From Achromobacter sp. AONIH1 (GTDB lineage Bacteria; Pseudomonadota; Gammaproteobacteria; Burkholderiales; Burkholderiaceae_B): a stretch of DNA of 64,000 nt. This document shows, piece by piece, positions 43,365-52,547 of the stretch. The DNA lies in assembly GCF_002902905.1 (NCBI RefSeq), contig NZ_CP026124.1:6572001-6636000 (forward strand), written 5' to 3'. The position numbers and the translations under genes are program-made. The notes beneath the pieces are model-generated. The model had not been told where the DNA came from, did not search any database, and saw nothing but the letters and a program-made list of their open reading frames with translations. Every line of letters starts with the position of its first letter. Position 1 is the stretch's first letter.

Positions 43365-44240
43365 TCACGCCGCGATGGCCGCCTGCGGCGCCGCGTCGAT
43401 GGCCTGGAAGATGTCGCCGCGCGGCGTCCAGAGCGCGGGGTCGCGCGGATAGGCCGTGTACAGCCTTGCGTAGTCCCGCAGCGGCGCCACGCCCTTGGTG
43501 CACAGGCCGTGCGTCACGTACAGGCCCAGCGGCCGGTCGCTGTGCCGGCGCAGCAGCGCGGCCAGCGCGACGAAGGTGCCGCCGCCGTCGCAGATGTCGT
43601 CCACCACCAGCAGCGGCAGGTCCGGCACCTCGTCCAGCACGCGCGCGCCGCTAAGCTTGCCGGTGGCGGTATTGCGCAGCTTGGCGCAGCACACCACCGG
43701 CGCGCCGAAGCGTTCGCCCAGGGCCAGCACGCGCTTGTGCGCGCCGGCATCCGGCGCCACCAGCGCCACGCCGCCCGCGAATTCAGGCAGGGCCAGCACC
43801 TGGCCCAGGAAGCCCTCGGCCGATTCGATCTCGACGCGGTCCAGCAGCGCCGGCGCGACCGTGCTGTGCGGATCGGCCACCACCACGCGGTCGAACTTCA
43901 TGGCGTTGATCAAAGTGCAGAACACCTTGACCGACAGCGGCTCGCCCGCGACCGTGACACGGTCCTGGCGCGCATAGGGCAGATAGGGCAGCCGCAGCGT
44001 CACGGCCGCGCCCTCGCCCGCCACGCGGCGCAGCGCGTCGTTCAGCAGCAGCAGGTCCATGACCGCATCCGAGGAATAGATGCGGGCGTCGATGGTGTAG
44101 GCGCGCCCGGCTCCGCCCGCGCCCTCGCCGATCCAGACATGGCGCTCGCCGCCGGGAAAGCCGAGGAAGCGGACCGGATGCGCGACGGCCTGGCCATCGC
44201 CGCCGGCGTAGGAAAGTTCGATGCGGGAGAAGTCGGACAT
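43365..44240 (-). CDS. prs: Ribose-phosphate pyrophosphokinase (PRPP synthase), NAD-salvage associated
   Basis: A 291-residue PRPP synthase-family enzyme. It shows LPYLPYARQDR (catalytic flexible loop), VADPHSTVAP (metal/ATP site) and VVDDICDGGGTF (PRPP-binding loop). It is shorter than the essential housekeeping Prs and diverges from it, as is usual for the paralog found beside nadV. It feeds PRPP to NadV. An AT-rich stretch at 44241-44280 probably holds the promoter. Confidence 0.92.
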   Translation of the reverse strand: MSDFSRIELSYAGGDGQAVAHPVRFLGFPGGERHVWIGEGAGGAGRAYTIDARIYSSDAVMDLLLLNDALRRVAGEGAAVTLRLPYLPYARQDRVTVAGEPLSVKVFCTLINAMKFDRVVVADPHSTVAPALLDRVEIESAEGFLGQVLALPEFAGGVALVAPDAGAHKRVLALGERFGAPVVCCAKLRNTATGKLSGARVLDEVPDLPLLVVDDICDGGGTFVALAALLRRHSDRPLGLYVTHGLCTKGVAPLRDYARLYTAYPRDPALWTPRGDIFQAIDAAPQAAIAA

Positions 44241-44331
44241 GATGTTTAGTGTTTATTGCGATTTACGATTAAGTATAGCGATGCGCGCGCAGATGTCAAA
44301 TCCCGTCCCGGTCACGACCGGCTCAATGCAA

Positions 44332-44368
44332 ATGCCCCGCGCCTCGTCTGCGACGAGGCGCGGGGCAT
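44332..44368 (-). terminator. Strong hairpin ending the P450 operon
   Basis: A perfect 17-base stem (ATGCCCCGCGCCTCGTC paired with its complement) around a TGC loop lies 20 bases past the stop of the outer-membrane transporter gene. On the minus strand it is followed by a weak T-rich ATTTGCATT. It separates the P450 operon from prs. Confidence 0.75.
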
Positions 44369-44388
44369 GACGTGATCCGGGCGGATCG

Positions 44389-45315
44389 CTAGTTGAACGC
44401 CTTGTTGAAGAACAGATAGGCGGCGTTGGGCGCCAGCGAGTTGCGCGTGAACACGGAGAACTGCGCCTTGAACTTGACGCTGCATTTGCAGTCGGGAATG
44501 TTGTACGCGACCACCGGCCCGACCGCCGCGCTGGCGAAGCGATTGCCAGGTACACGCTGCCCGTTCAGCCGGTCATCGGCGATCTGGCGCGCGTAATAGC
44601 CCGCCACGCCCAGCTGCCAGCGGCCGACGACCTCGCTGACCGCCATGTCCACGTCCAGCACCATGCCGTTCCTGTAGCCGGTCGCCGAGTTCTTGCGGGC
44701 GATGTCCAGGAAATAGCTCATGCTGAATTCGGTGCCGTCGCCCAGGAAGTTCGGTCCGGTCAGATAGGTGAAGGCGCCGTTCGGAATGTAGTAGAGCGTA
44801 TTGCGTCCCGTGGTGTACAGATCGCTGGTGTTGTACTTCCCGGTGGGCAGCACCATCGAATAACCCAGCTTCATCGTCAGGCCGCGCGGCCGGCCGCCCT
44901 CGACCTCGCCCAGATGCCTGCTCCACATGAGGACGTCGGTGTAGATGTCGTTCATGCCCTTGAAGCTCTGGTGCTTGCCGTTGACCTTGATGCTGCCCCA
45001 GCCGTAGCCGGTGGCCACGGAACTGCCCAGCGTGCCGCCAAACAGCTGCCCCGGATAGACGTAGAGCAGGCCGAATTCCGCGATTCCGCCCGGCAGCCTG
45101 ACCGAGGTCGTGGGGCTGCGCCCGTCGTTGTCGTAGAACTTTTCCCCCAGCGCGCCGACGGCGATGACCGAACCGTACAGGCCCGGATGCGGCGGCAGGT
45201 AGGCGCTCTGTATGTCCGTGCCGCCGACCGGACCGCCATAGGTCACGCCCTGCGCCGCCAGCGCGCCGCGCGCGCAGGCCCAGAGCAGCATGCCGATGAA
45301 AATGAAATGCCTCAT
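44389..45315 (-). CDS. Outer-membrane transporter, phenol-degradation MetA-like family
   Basis: A 308-residue beta-barrel-type protein with a signal peptide ending near ALAA (residue 21). The sequence has alternating amphipathic strands, glycine/tyrosine turns (YGWGSIKVNGKH, KLGYSMVLPTGKYN) and ends in an aromatic/asparagine strand. This matches the Phenol_MetA_deg channel family. A GGGAGA site precedes the ATG. As last gene of the P450 operon it likely admits the hydrophobic substrate. Confidence 0.82.
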   Translation of the reverse strand: MRHFIFIGMLLWACARGALAAQGVTYGGPVGGTDIQSAYLPPHPGLYGSVIAVGALGEKFYDNDGRSPTTSVRLPGGIAEFGLLYVYPGQLFGGTLGSSVATGYGWGSIKVNGKHQSFKGMNDIYTDVLMWSRHLGEVEGGRPRGLTMKLGYSMVLPTGKYNTSDLYTTGRNTLYYIPNGAFTYLTGPNFLGDGTEFSMSYFLDIARKNSATGYRNGMVLDVDMAVSEVVGRWQLGVAGYYARQIADDRLNGQRVPGNRFASAAVGPVVAYNIPDCKCSVKFKAQFSVFTRNSLAPNAAYLFFNKAFN

Positions 45316-45419
45316 GGTTTGTCTCCCTTGTATGTGTGTTTTGTGTGTGGCAACTGCTTGAATGGCGAGGACCGCGATGCCTGCCGCCCTCGCCGACGAA
45401 CGGACGAAGCCGTCCGAAA

Positions 45420-46238
45420 TCAGTCCGTGGGCGCCCGGGCGCCTATCGACTGCGTCGCGGCATCTCTCGCCAGCGCAAAGCGCGACGCCCCGAAGTCGGC
45501 GACAAGACGCCGCATGAAATCCTCGAAACCGAACCAGGCCCGGTTCCCGGACGTGAACGGATGCACGACCAACACCCAGGGCTCTTCGGGACGCGTGGTT
45601 TCGTGCGCGACGGCTGCCCGATACAAGCGGTCATAGCCGGCGGCCGCGTCCAGCGTGCCGAAGATCCCGCCGAAGCGCGGATGGATGACAGCGCCGTCGA
45701 TCAGCGCGGGATCGGTGGGCAGCACCACCACCCGCGCCGGCGATGTTGCCGTGACGCCGGACGCGATCGCCTCATCGGTCGCGCCGGACAGCGCCCGCGA
45801 CACGTAGCGGATGCCGTGCGCCGCCAGCACCTCGTCGGTCCAGGGATTGATACCCAGCCCCGGCGGCCGGAATCCCGCCGGCGTCTGCCCCGTCAACCCG
45901 CGGATGCTCGACACGGCCAGCTGGATCAGGCGCTCTTCTTCGTCGCGCGAGGCGATGCCCGTCCACATTTCGTGTTTCCAGCCGTGCACGGCGATCTCGT
46001 GCCCGGCCGCATGCCAGGCCAGCAGCTCGTCCGGATGCAGCACCGCCGCATAGCCTTCCGCGAAGTAAGTGCAGCGGATCCGCAACTCATCCAGCAGCTT
46101 CAGGATGCGTGGATGCCCCAGCTCCAGGCCGATCCGGTTGTAGGCGGCCCACTCGGCGGCGGGAATGCCAGCGGGACAGGGCCAGGGCAGCAGGTCGCCG
46201 GCCGCGCCGCCGAAATTGTCGAAGGTGATGCACAGCAT
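45420..46238 (-). CDS. Polysaccharide deacetylase-family (NodB-fold) hydrolase
   Basis: A 272-residue cytoplasmic protein; no signal peptide. The NodB fold is seen in CITFDNFGG (first motif, Asp), HEIAVHGWKHEMW (metal His pair) and GFRPPGLGINPW (Arg motif). Intracellular members often hydrolyse amide or imide bonds of small molecules rather than glycans. The operon context (P450, FAH hydrolase) supports that reading. Start 46238 is chosen because the homologous part begins with MLCITFD. Confidence 0.82.
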   Translation of the reverse strand: MLCITFDNFGGAAGDLLPWPCPAGIPAAEWAAYNRIGLELGHPRILKLLDELRIRCTYFAEGYAAVLHPDELLAWHAAGHEIAVHGWKHEMWTGIASRDEEERLIQLAVSSIRGLTGQTPAGFRPPGLGINPWTDEVLAAHGIRYVSRALSGATDEAIASGVTATSPARVVVLPTDPALIDGAVIHPRFGGIFGTLDAAAGYDRLYRAAVAHETTRPEEPWVLVVHPFTSGNRAWFGFEDFMRRLVADFGASRFALARDAATQSIGARAPTD

Positions 46239-46309
46239 GATTGAAGGTCCAGGTTGAGATGAACAAGCGCCGCCCCGCGTAGTGGCGGCGCGCAATGCGC
46301 CGAGACAGC

Positions 46310-47188
46310 TCAGGCGCCGGCGGACTGCGCCGCCACCACGCGGTTCTCGATATCGCCAATGCCTTCGATCCGCATGCGCACGACGTCGCCCGGCGCCAGG
46401 AACAGCGGCGGCTGGCGCGCGGCGCCGATGCCGGCCGGCGTGCCGGTGGCCAGCACATCGCCGGGCTCCAACGTCATGGCGCTGCTCAGCTCCTCGATCT
46501 GCTCGAAGATGTTGAAGCGCATCTCCGCCGTATTGCCGTCCTGCCGCAGCTCGCCGTTGACCCAGGTGCGGACTCGCAGCGCGTGCGGATCGGCGATCTC
46601 GTCGGCCGTGACCAGCCACGGCCCCAAGGGCCCCAGAGAATCGAATGATTTCGCCAGCGTGATGGTCGGGCTGCGGTGATGGCGCTCGCGGATGCTGGCG
46701 TCATTGCAGATGGTGTATCCGGCGATGTAATCGATGGCGTCGCGCGCCCGCACGTTGCGGCAGCGCCGGCCGATGACCACCGCCAGTTCCACCTCGTAAT
46801 CCAGCGTCGACATGCCCGGGGGAATGACCAGCTCATCGAACGGTCCGGTGATGCAGGATGCCTGCTTGTTGAACCAGATCTGGTGTTCGCCGGCGCTGAC
46901 GTTCAGATGGGCGATCTCCCGCAGATGCGAGGCATAGTTGCCGCCGATGGCCAGGAACGCCGACGGCCGCCGCAGCGGCGGCAGCAGCCGCACGGCGGAC
47001 AGCGGCAGGCGCGCCGTGGCTTCTCGCGCCAACAGCGCCAGCATGCGCCACGAGGTCCCCTGCCCCGGCAGCCAGTCCGCCAGATCGGCCGACAAGGCCG
47101 GCAGGCCCGCGGTGACGTCGATCACCGTGTCCGCCTCGACCACGCCCAGGCGGTCCCGGCCGCCCTCTCGAAACATGGCAAGTTTCAT
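46310..47188 (-). CDS. Fumarylacetoacetate hydrolase (FAH) family protein
   Basis: A 292-residue FAH-fold enzyme with FLAIGGNYASHLRE, STLDYEVELAVVIGRRCRNV (metal Glu residues), GYTICNDASIRERHH and GDVLATGTPAGIG. A GGGGAGATAGG site precedes the ATG. It is only distantly similar to the FAH protein at 14092, so it is not a recent duplicate. Fourth gene of the P450 operon; a C-C hydrolase step downstream of oxidation is likely. Confidence 0.9.
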   Translation of the reverse strand: MKLAMFREGGRDRLGVVEADTVIDVTAGLPALSADLADWLPGQGTSWRMLALLAREATARLPLSAVRLLPPLRRPSAFLAIGGNYASHLREIAHLNVSAGEHQIWFNKQASCITGPFDELVIPPGMSTLDYEVELAVVIGRRCRNVRARDAIDYIAGYTICNDASIRERHHRSPTITLAKSFDSLGPLGPWLVTADEIADPHALRVRTWVNGELRQDGNTAEMRFNIFEQIEELSSAMTLEPGDVLATGTPAGIGAARQPPLFLAPGDVVRMRIEGIGDIENRVVAAQSAGA

Positions 47189-47272
47189 CCTATCTCCCCA
47201 GCATGTGATGGCGTGCGCCCGGCGGCAGGCCGGCGCGCGAACGCCCTGATGTTCAAAGCCACGGCCGCCGCC

Positions 47273-48262
47273 TCATAGATCCAGCGTGAGCAAGGCCGAT
47301 TTCGCCCGCGAGACGCAGGGCAGGATGACGCCGTTGGATGCGCGTTCCGCCTCCGACAGCACGTCGTCGCGATGATCGGGAATGCCGTCGATGACCCGCG
47401 TCATGCACATGCCACAGACGCCCTGCTCGCAGGACAGCGGCACATCCACGCCGGCGCGGACGAGCGCGGCGGCGATCGAGCAATCCGGCGGCACCTCGAC
47501 GCGCCGGCCGCTGCGCGCCGCCAGCACTTCGAATGCGCCCGCCGCCACGAAAGGCGCCGCCGGCGGACGGCTCGCGCCGAAACGTTCGTAGTGCAGACGG
47601 CCGGCCAGCGCATGCCGCTCGGCCAGCGTCACGGCATCGGCCAGCATCGCGTTCGGACCGCACAGATAGACGTGCTGGTCCGCGTCCAGGCCGGCGAACA
47701 GCCTGCCCAGGTCCAGCCGGCCGGCTGCCGGATCGTCGTCGAAGTGGTAGCGCACACGATGCCGGCAGGCGCCGGCGTCGAGCCGGTCCAGGAACGCGGC
47801 GGCGGCGCGGCTGCGCGCGCAGTAGTGCATCTGGAAATCCAGGTCGCGCCGCGCCAGGTGCTCCGCCATGGCGATGATGGGCGTGATGCCGATGCCGCCC
47901 GCGATCAGCACCACGCGCCGATGCTCGGGCGACAGGGCGAACAGATTGCGCGGGCCGCGCACCCGCAGGGGCGACCCGACGGCAAGCGTCTCGCACAGAT
48001 AATGCGCGCCGCCATGCGCGGACGAGCGGTGGATGGCCAGCTGATACCCCTCCCGCGCGTCGGGCGGATTGCATAGCGAATAGGCGCGCACGCCGCCCGG
48101 CACCTGCACTTCGATGTGATCGCCCGGCGCGATCTCGGGCAGCGGCGCGTCCTGCTCGCAGGTCAGCGTCACCGCGTAGATGTCGTCGGCGATCCGATCG
48201 CGCCGCGCCAGCCGCATCGGCCGCCAATCCGCCGTCGCGCGGCCAGGAACGCGCTCAGCCAT
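47273..48262 (-). CDS. Ferredoxin-type oxidoreductase (PDR/VanB-like) with C-terminal [2Fe-2S] domain
   Basis: A 329-residue flavin reductase. A flavin domain with R-A-Y-S-L-C-N near residue 80, a NAD-binding domain (LIAGGIGITPIIAMAEHL near 120, YLCGPNAML near 205), and a plant-type [2Fe-2S] domain with C-E-Q-G-V-C-G-M-C plus a later Cys in ILPCVSRAK. This is the class Ia reductase layout of phthalate/vanillate systems. The start overlaps the ferredoxin end by eight bases. Here it should feed electrons from NAD(P)H to the neighbouring ferredoxin and P450. Confidence 0.9.
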   Translation of the reverse strand: MAERVPGRATADWRPMRLARRDRIADDIYAVTLTCEQDAPLPEIAPGDHIEVQVPGGVRAYSLCNPPDAREGYQLAIHRSSAHGGAHYLCETLAVGSPLRVRGPRNLFALSPEHRRVVLIAGGIGITPIIAMAEHLARRDLDFQMHYCARSRAAAAFLDRLDAGACRHRVRYHFDDDPAAGRLDLGRLFAGLDADQHVYLCGPNAMLADAVTLAERHALAGRLHYERFGASRPPAAPFVAAGAFEVLAARSGRRVEVPPDCSIAAALVRAGVDVPLSCEQGVCGMCMTRVIDGIPDHRDDVLSEAERASNGVILPCVSRAKSALLTLDL

Positions 48263-48488
48263 GCGATGCCCGCGCCTGGTCTTCGAAAGCGACTACGTGG
48301 ATGGCCTGTGTCGGACACTCGCTGGCGGCCTGCGCGATCTCGGCCGCGTAGTCCTCCAGCGGCGCGCCGGGCACGATCCGGGTCCGGTTGCTGTCGTAGT
48401 CAAGCGCGAAGACTTGGGGGCACAGGGCCGCGCAGTTGCCGAAGCCGCAGCACATGCCGCTCAGGATTTGGACAGTGAGTTGACTCAT
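48255..48488 (-). CDS. P450-associated small ferredoxin
   Basis: A 77-residue ferredoxin. Cysteines occur as M-C-C-G-F-G-N-C-A-A-L-C-P and later E-C-P-T-Q-A-I. The spacing resembles the [3Fe-4S] ferredoxins that serve bacterial P450s, but an extra Cys in A-L-C-P could permit a [4Fe-4S] cluster. The gene lies seven bases after the P450 stop and overlaps the reductase. The start is taken at 48488; a GTG at 48494 is possible. Confidence 0.85.
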   Translation of the reverse strand: MSQLTVQILSGMCCGFGNCAALCPQVFALDYDSNRTRIVPGAPLEDYAAEIAQAASECPTQAIHVVAFEDQARASHG

Positions 48489-48494
48489 GGCCAC

Positions 48495-49715
48495 TCAACC
48501 TTGCGGCGCGCGCAGCGCGACCGTCATGCGCAACAGCATCGGGAAGGTCAGGTCCGGCACGCGCTCGAAGCGCGTCTCCGTCAGGCGCATGCCGGGAAAG
48601 CGCTGGAAGATCGTGCGCAGCAGCACATCGCCTTCCAGCCGGGACAACTGCGAGCCCAGGCAGAAATGGCCGCCGCCCGCGAAGGCCAGATGGCGGTTGT
48701 CGGGCCGGTCGATCTGGTAACGGTCGGCCTGCGGGAAGCGGGCCTCGTCCCGGCTCGCCGCATGCAGTCCCAGCAGCAGCCGCTTGCCCCGCGCGATGTC
48801 ACGGCCGCCGACCGTAAGGGTCTCGGACGCATAGCGATGGATGAAATGCACGGGCGAGTCATAGCGCAGCGACTCCTCCCAGGCGTTGCGGGCCAGGTCG
48901 GGCTGCGCCATCAGGCGCGCCCGCTCGCCGTCATGGCTCAGCAGGGCCAGCACCGCGTTGGTCATCGCCACCTTGGTAGTGTGATAGCTGGCGACCAAAA
49001 AGCCGATCAGCGTGGTGACCAGCTCGGAGCGGGTCAGGCCGTTGTCGCCGCCTTCGGCGGCCATCAGCGCGCCGACGAAATCGTCCTCGGGCAGCTTGCC
49101 CCTGAGCGTGTCCAGCACATCATCCATGTACTCGTAATAGAAGGCCGCCGAGGCATCCGCCTCGGCCAGCCGTTCCGGCGTGATGTCCGATACGCTCAAT
49201 ACCGCGTTCAGGCCGTGCTGCCGCGCGAACAGCTCGCGGGCGTCGGACAGCGGCACGTGCAGCAGCCGACAGGCGATTTCCGCCGGCACCGGGTCGGCGA
49301 AGGCGGACACGAAGTCGATCTCGTCCTGCCCTTCCAGCCGGTCCAGGTGCTCGACGATGACCTTTTCCACCCAGCCGCGCATGTTGGCAACGGTCCTGGG
49401 ATTGAACGCCGGGGTCACGATGCGGCGAATGCGCGTGTGATCCGGCGCGTCGATGTTCGGCAGCGACTCGCGGTAAAAGCGCGCGCCCGCGCCATTGCCG
49501 ATACGCTCGGGAAACACGCCGGGCGCCTGCTGCACGGTCGCCAGCGGATTGCGCAGCACCTCGTCCACATCGCTGTAGCGCGTCAGGACGATGCAGTCCT
49601 CGCCATTGATGTCGATCTCGAAATGGGGAAAGTCGCTTTGCAGGCGACGGTAGGTCGGGTATCGGTCGGCAAGAAAAGCCGCGGACTTGAGGTCGGGGAT
49701 GTCGGTAGGGCGCAT
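48495..49715 (-). CDS. Cytochrome P450
   Basis: A 406-residue soluble P450. The heme loop is F-A-G-G-G-H-F-C-L-G near residue 350, and the ExxR pair is in EESLR near 280. The I-helix reads V-A-S-Y-H-T-T near 240, with His where an acidic residue usually precedes Thr. NIDAPDHTRIRRIVTPAFNP is typical of CYP199-like and related aromatic-acid P450s, but the subfamily is unassigned. First gene of a six-gene operon with its own electron chain; divergent from an AraC regulator. Confidence 0.93.
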   Translation of the reverse strand: MRPTDIPDLKSAAFLADRYPTYRRLQSDFPHFEIDINGEDCIVLTRYSDVDEVLRNPLATVQQAPGVFPERIGNGAGARFYRESLPNIDAPDHTRIRRIVTPAFNPRTVANMRGWVEKVIVEHLDRLEGQDEIDFVSAFADPVPAEIACRLLHVPLSDARELFARQHGLNAVLSVSDITPERLAEADASAAFYYEYMDDVLDTLRGKLPEDDFVGALMAAEGGDNGLTRSELVTTLIGFLVASYHTTKVAMTNAVLALLSHDGERARLMAQPDLARNAWEESLRYDSPVHFIHRYASETLTVGGRDIARGKRLLLGLHAASRDEARFPQADRYQIDRPDNRHLAFAGGGHFCLGSQLSRLEGDVLLRTIFQRFPGMRLTETRFERVPDLTFPMLLRMTVALRAPQG

Positions 49716-50004
49716 CGCATTCTTCTTGAAATGGGTGAACGATCCGCCGTGCGCCTTGAGTCCCAGCCTGGTGTCTCCTGTGCTCGAAACGTCCGCACGT
49801 CGGTCTGGCGGGAGTATGGTTTCGCGCCCCCATGCGAAGGACTCGTTTCCTTGCGCGAAAGCACCACCGGGCGGATGCCGCCGGGGCGGCTGGGGGATAC
49901 ACGGATTGCGCGCGGCGGCCGGCGGTGTTTTCCTTCCCGCAGGGCGCCGCGAGTGGATATCGGTGCCGGATGACCCCGCCAGGCGGGATGGATGGAAGAC
50001 CCGG

Positions 50005-50934
50005 ATGGACCCGATAAGCGCCGCGCTGGACACTTGCCGCTTCGCCGAGATCGAGGCGGGCCAGGCGCAGTCAAGCAGCCCGTGGGCCGTGCACATGCCC
50101 GGCGGCGTCTGGCCGGTCTCGCTGTACGTGTTCACCGGCGCCGGCTGCAACCTGTACATGACCCGTTCGGGCCAGCAGAACACATTGCGCGACAAAAGCG
50201 TGTGCCTGATCCTGCGCGCCCAGGAACATATCGTCCAGGACGCGCTGCGCACCGCCCCCAACCAGCCGGTCGATCTGCGCAACCCGGCCAATGCCGACCG
50301 CTTCCGCACGCTCGCCTTCGGCGAGTCGCCCGATGCGGGCGTCACGTCCACGTTCTACGTCGGCATGGCGCCGGCCAAGGGCGCGGGCGCCGCGCTGTTC
50401 GACGCGCTGCCCGACGTGCTGCAGCTGGACTTCGACGAGCTGCCCGCCTGGCTGTGCCGCGCGACCGAGGCCATCCGCGACGAGCTGACGCTGCGACGTC
50501 CGGGCTTCCGGTCCGTGGCGCTGCGCCAGGCCGAGCTGATCGTGATCCAGCTGATCCGGCATTACATCGCCGCGCACACGCCGCGCCTGCCGGCGTGGAT
50601 CTCGCTGCCCGAGGATTCACGCGTGGCGCTGGCCTTGCGCGAATTCCATCGCGACATCTCCCGGCCATGGACGCTGGACATGCTGGCCAGCGCCGCCGGC
50701 ACCTCGCGCTCGCGCCTGATCGCCGCGGCGCAGCGCGAGCTGGGCGCGGGCATCTTCCACTACATGACCCGCATACGCATGCAGGAAGCCTCGCGGCTGC
50801 TGACCGACACCTCGATGGCGGTGGGCAGGATTGCCTGGCAGGTGGGCTACCAGTCCGAAGCGGCGTTCTCGATCGCGTTCAAGCGCTACAGCGGCGAGCC
50901 GCCCCGGCGGTTCCGCGAGGGCGCCAGGGCCTGA
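50005..50934 (+). CDS. AraC-family regulator of the P450 operon
   Basis: A 309-residue regulator: an N-terminal cupin-type sensor (WAVHMPGGVWPVSLYVFTGAGC) and a C-terminal double helix-turn-helix (WTLDMLASAAGTSRSRLIAAAQRELGAGIFHYMTRIRMQEASRLL, then VGRIAWQVGYQSEAAFSIAFKRYSGEPPRRFR). The start at 50005 follows a GGAAG site. The 289-base gap to the divergent P450 gene must hold both promoters. Control of the P450 operon is a strong contextual inference. Confidence 0.9.
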   Translation: MDPISAALDTCRFAEIEAGQAQSSSPWAVHMPGGVWPVSLYVFTGAGCNLYMTRSGQQNTLRDKSVCLILRAQEHIVQDALRTAPNQPVDLRNPANADRFRTLAFGESPDAGVTSTFYVGMAPAKGAGAALFDALPDVLQLDFDELPAWLCRATEAIRDELTLRRPGFRSVALRQAELIVIQLIRHYIAAHTPRLPAWISLPEDSRVALALREFHRDISRPWTLDMLASAAGTSRSRLIAAAQRELGAGIFHYMTRIRMQEASRLLTDTSMAVGRIAWQVGYQSEAAFSIAFKRYSGEPPRRFREGARA

Positions 50935-51253
50935 TGTCCGCGACCGCCTTGAAATGATTTGTGCCATGCCTACCGCCAACGCGCGGTTCCGTGGTAGGGT
51001 CCGGCACAGCAGCGTCGGTCACGACGCGCTCGGCGCGTGCAGGGATCCGCGGGTGTTGGCGGAGGCGTCCATTTCCAACGGACGCCATCCATCCGGCGAT
51101 AACGCGGTGCTGACCGTGCCGGCCGGCAACCATCCGGTACTTCAGCGCCTCGGCAATAACTCGCAGCAACTAGCAATCGGAGATGCGAAATCTTCCGATG
51201 AAGCAGGCCGTGGCGACGCCAGCCCCCCCACACTCTCTGATTCCTCCGAGACC
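50935..51253. other. Intergenic region upstream of the SapC-family gene
   Basis: This 319-base stretch has no convincing gene on either strand. Open frames here are short or extensions of neighbours. It presumably contains the promoter of the gene at 51254; no clear operator or hairpin was seen. Confidence 0.4.
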
Positions 51254-52012
51254 ATGACTACGCAGACTTCGCTCCCCCTGTTCTACGAACAACCCCGGCC
51301 CCTGGCCCCCGGCGCGCACGCCAACCTGTCGCTGGCCGGCAATACCGGCTTCGGCTACGCCGCCAAGACCAACGCCGTGCCGCTGGTGGCCACCGAGCTG
51401 CCGACCGCCTGCCGCCATTTCCCCATCGTCTTCACCGATGGCGACCAGCCCACTCCTGTCGCGGTGCTGGGCGTGCGCGGCCAGGAAAACCTGTTCGTGG
51501 ACGCGCAGGGCCAATGGCGCGCCGGCGCCTACATCCCGGCCTACGTGCGCCGCTATCCCTTCATCTTCATGGAGAACGAGGACCGCAGCCAGTTCACGCT
51601 GTGCGTGGACGAGAAGGCCGCCTCGGTGGTCGAGGGCCGCGACAACCCGTTCTTCGACGAAGCCGGCGAGCCCACCGACCTGGCGCGCAGCGCGCTGGAA
51701 TTCTGCCGCGACTACCAGAACCAGCATGCCTACACGATGGAGTTCGCGCGCGCCCTGGCCGAGGCCGACCTGCTGGTCGAGAACCGCGCCGACATCACCC
51801 TGCCCGACGGCCAGCGCCTGGCCATGTCCGGCTTCAAGGTGATCGACGAAGCCAAATTCAACAAGCTGCCGGACGAGGAATTCCTGCGCTGGCGCGCCAA
51901 TGGCTGGCTGCCGCTGGTGTATTGCCACCTGCTGTCGATCAATACCTGGCCGGCGCTGATCAACCAGCTGCAACCCGCGGCCCAGGCCGAGGAAGCCGCC
52001 GCCGAGGCGTGA
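51254..52012 (+). CDS. SapC-family protein
   Basis: A 252-residue protein with the SapC signature. It has AKTNAVPLVATELPTACRHFPIVFT near residue 35, YIPAYVRRYPFIFM near 95, CVDEKAASV and a DEAKFNKLPDEEFLRWRANGWLPLVYCHLLSI end. SapC was named from a Campylobacter S-layer-associated gene; its function in other bacteria is unknown. It is monocistronic, with a strong terminator 18 bases after the stop. Confidence 0.85.
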   Translation: MTTQTSLPLFYEQPRPLAPGAHANLSLAGNTGFGYAAKTNAVPLVATELPTACRHFPIVFTDGDQPTPVAVLGVRGQENLFVDAQGQWRAGAYIPAYVRRYPFIFMENEDRSQFTLCVDEKAASVVEGRDNPFFDEAGEPTDLARSALEFCRDYQNQHAYTMEFARALAEADLLVENRADITLPDGQRLAMSGFKVIDEAKFNKLPDEEFLRWRANGWLPLVYCHLLSINTWPALINQLQPAAQAEEAAAEA

Positions 52013-52030
52013 CAGGCGAATCAGGACAAG

Positions 52031-52057
52031 GGCCGGCGATCATGCCGGCCTTTTTTT
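52031..52057 (+). terminator. Rho-independent terminator of the SapC-family gene
   Basis: GGCCGGC and GCCGGCC form a perfect seven-base stem with a GATCAT loop, followed directly by seven T residues. Textbook intrinsic terminator. Confidence 0.92.
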
Positions 52058-52130
52058 CATGTGCACAACGTGAACGAGCCAGCCCCGGCCCGAGCCTGCG
52101 AGACCGGCCGGGTCCTGGCCTGCGCGCGCG

Positions 52131-52547
52131 TCACCCCCGGCGCTCGATGATCTGTCCGCCGCAGTTGGTGAAGCACTGGTCATAGGTCGAGCTGCATTGC
52201 AGCTCGCCGATGGGCTGGGAATGTTGCTGCGTATTGAGCAGCACGCCATTGTTCGCGCCGCGCTGGCATGCCTTGCGGTCATCGGCCGAGGTCGCGCCCG
52301 CCAGGCAGGTGGCGAGCTGATTGCTGCGCGCCAGCTCCGTCGTGGCCGCCTGCTGCGCGCCGGTCTGGCTGACGCCGGCGCGGCAGGTCTGCCGGGCGAC
52401 CTCGCAGGTGGCCAGGCACTGCCGGCCGGCCTCGCTGGCGGGCGGAACGTAATCGTAGGTGGTACAGCCGGCCAGCGCGATCGCCAGCAGCGCCGCGCAA
52501 CACCGCGCGGCGGGGATGAGGAAGGGCGGGAAAGAGAGGGATGTCAT
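52131..52547 (-). CDS. Small Cys-rich lipoprotein, hypothetical
   Basis: A 138-residue lipoprotein with lipobox L-A-G-C near residue 28. The mature region has a regular set of cysteines (CLATCEVARQTC, ATCLAGA, ACQRGA, CSSTYDQCFTNC) that probably form disulfides in the periplasm. No family recognised. Monocistronic; 220 bases separate it from the sigma-54 activator upstream. Confidence 0.75.
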   Translation of the reverse strand: MTSLSFPPFLIPAARCCAALLAIALAGCTTYDYVPPASEAGRQCLATCEVARQTCRAGVSQTGAQQAATTELARSNQLATCLAGATSADDRKACQRGANNGVLLNTQQHSQPIGELQCSSTYDQCFTNCGGQIIERRG

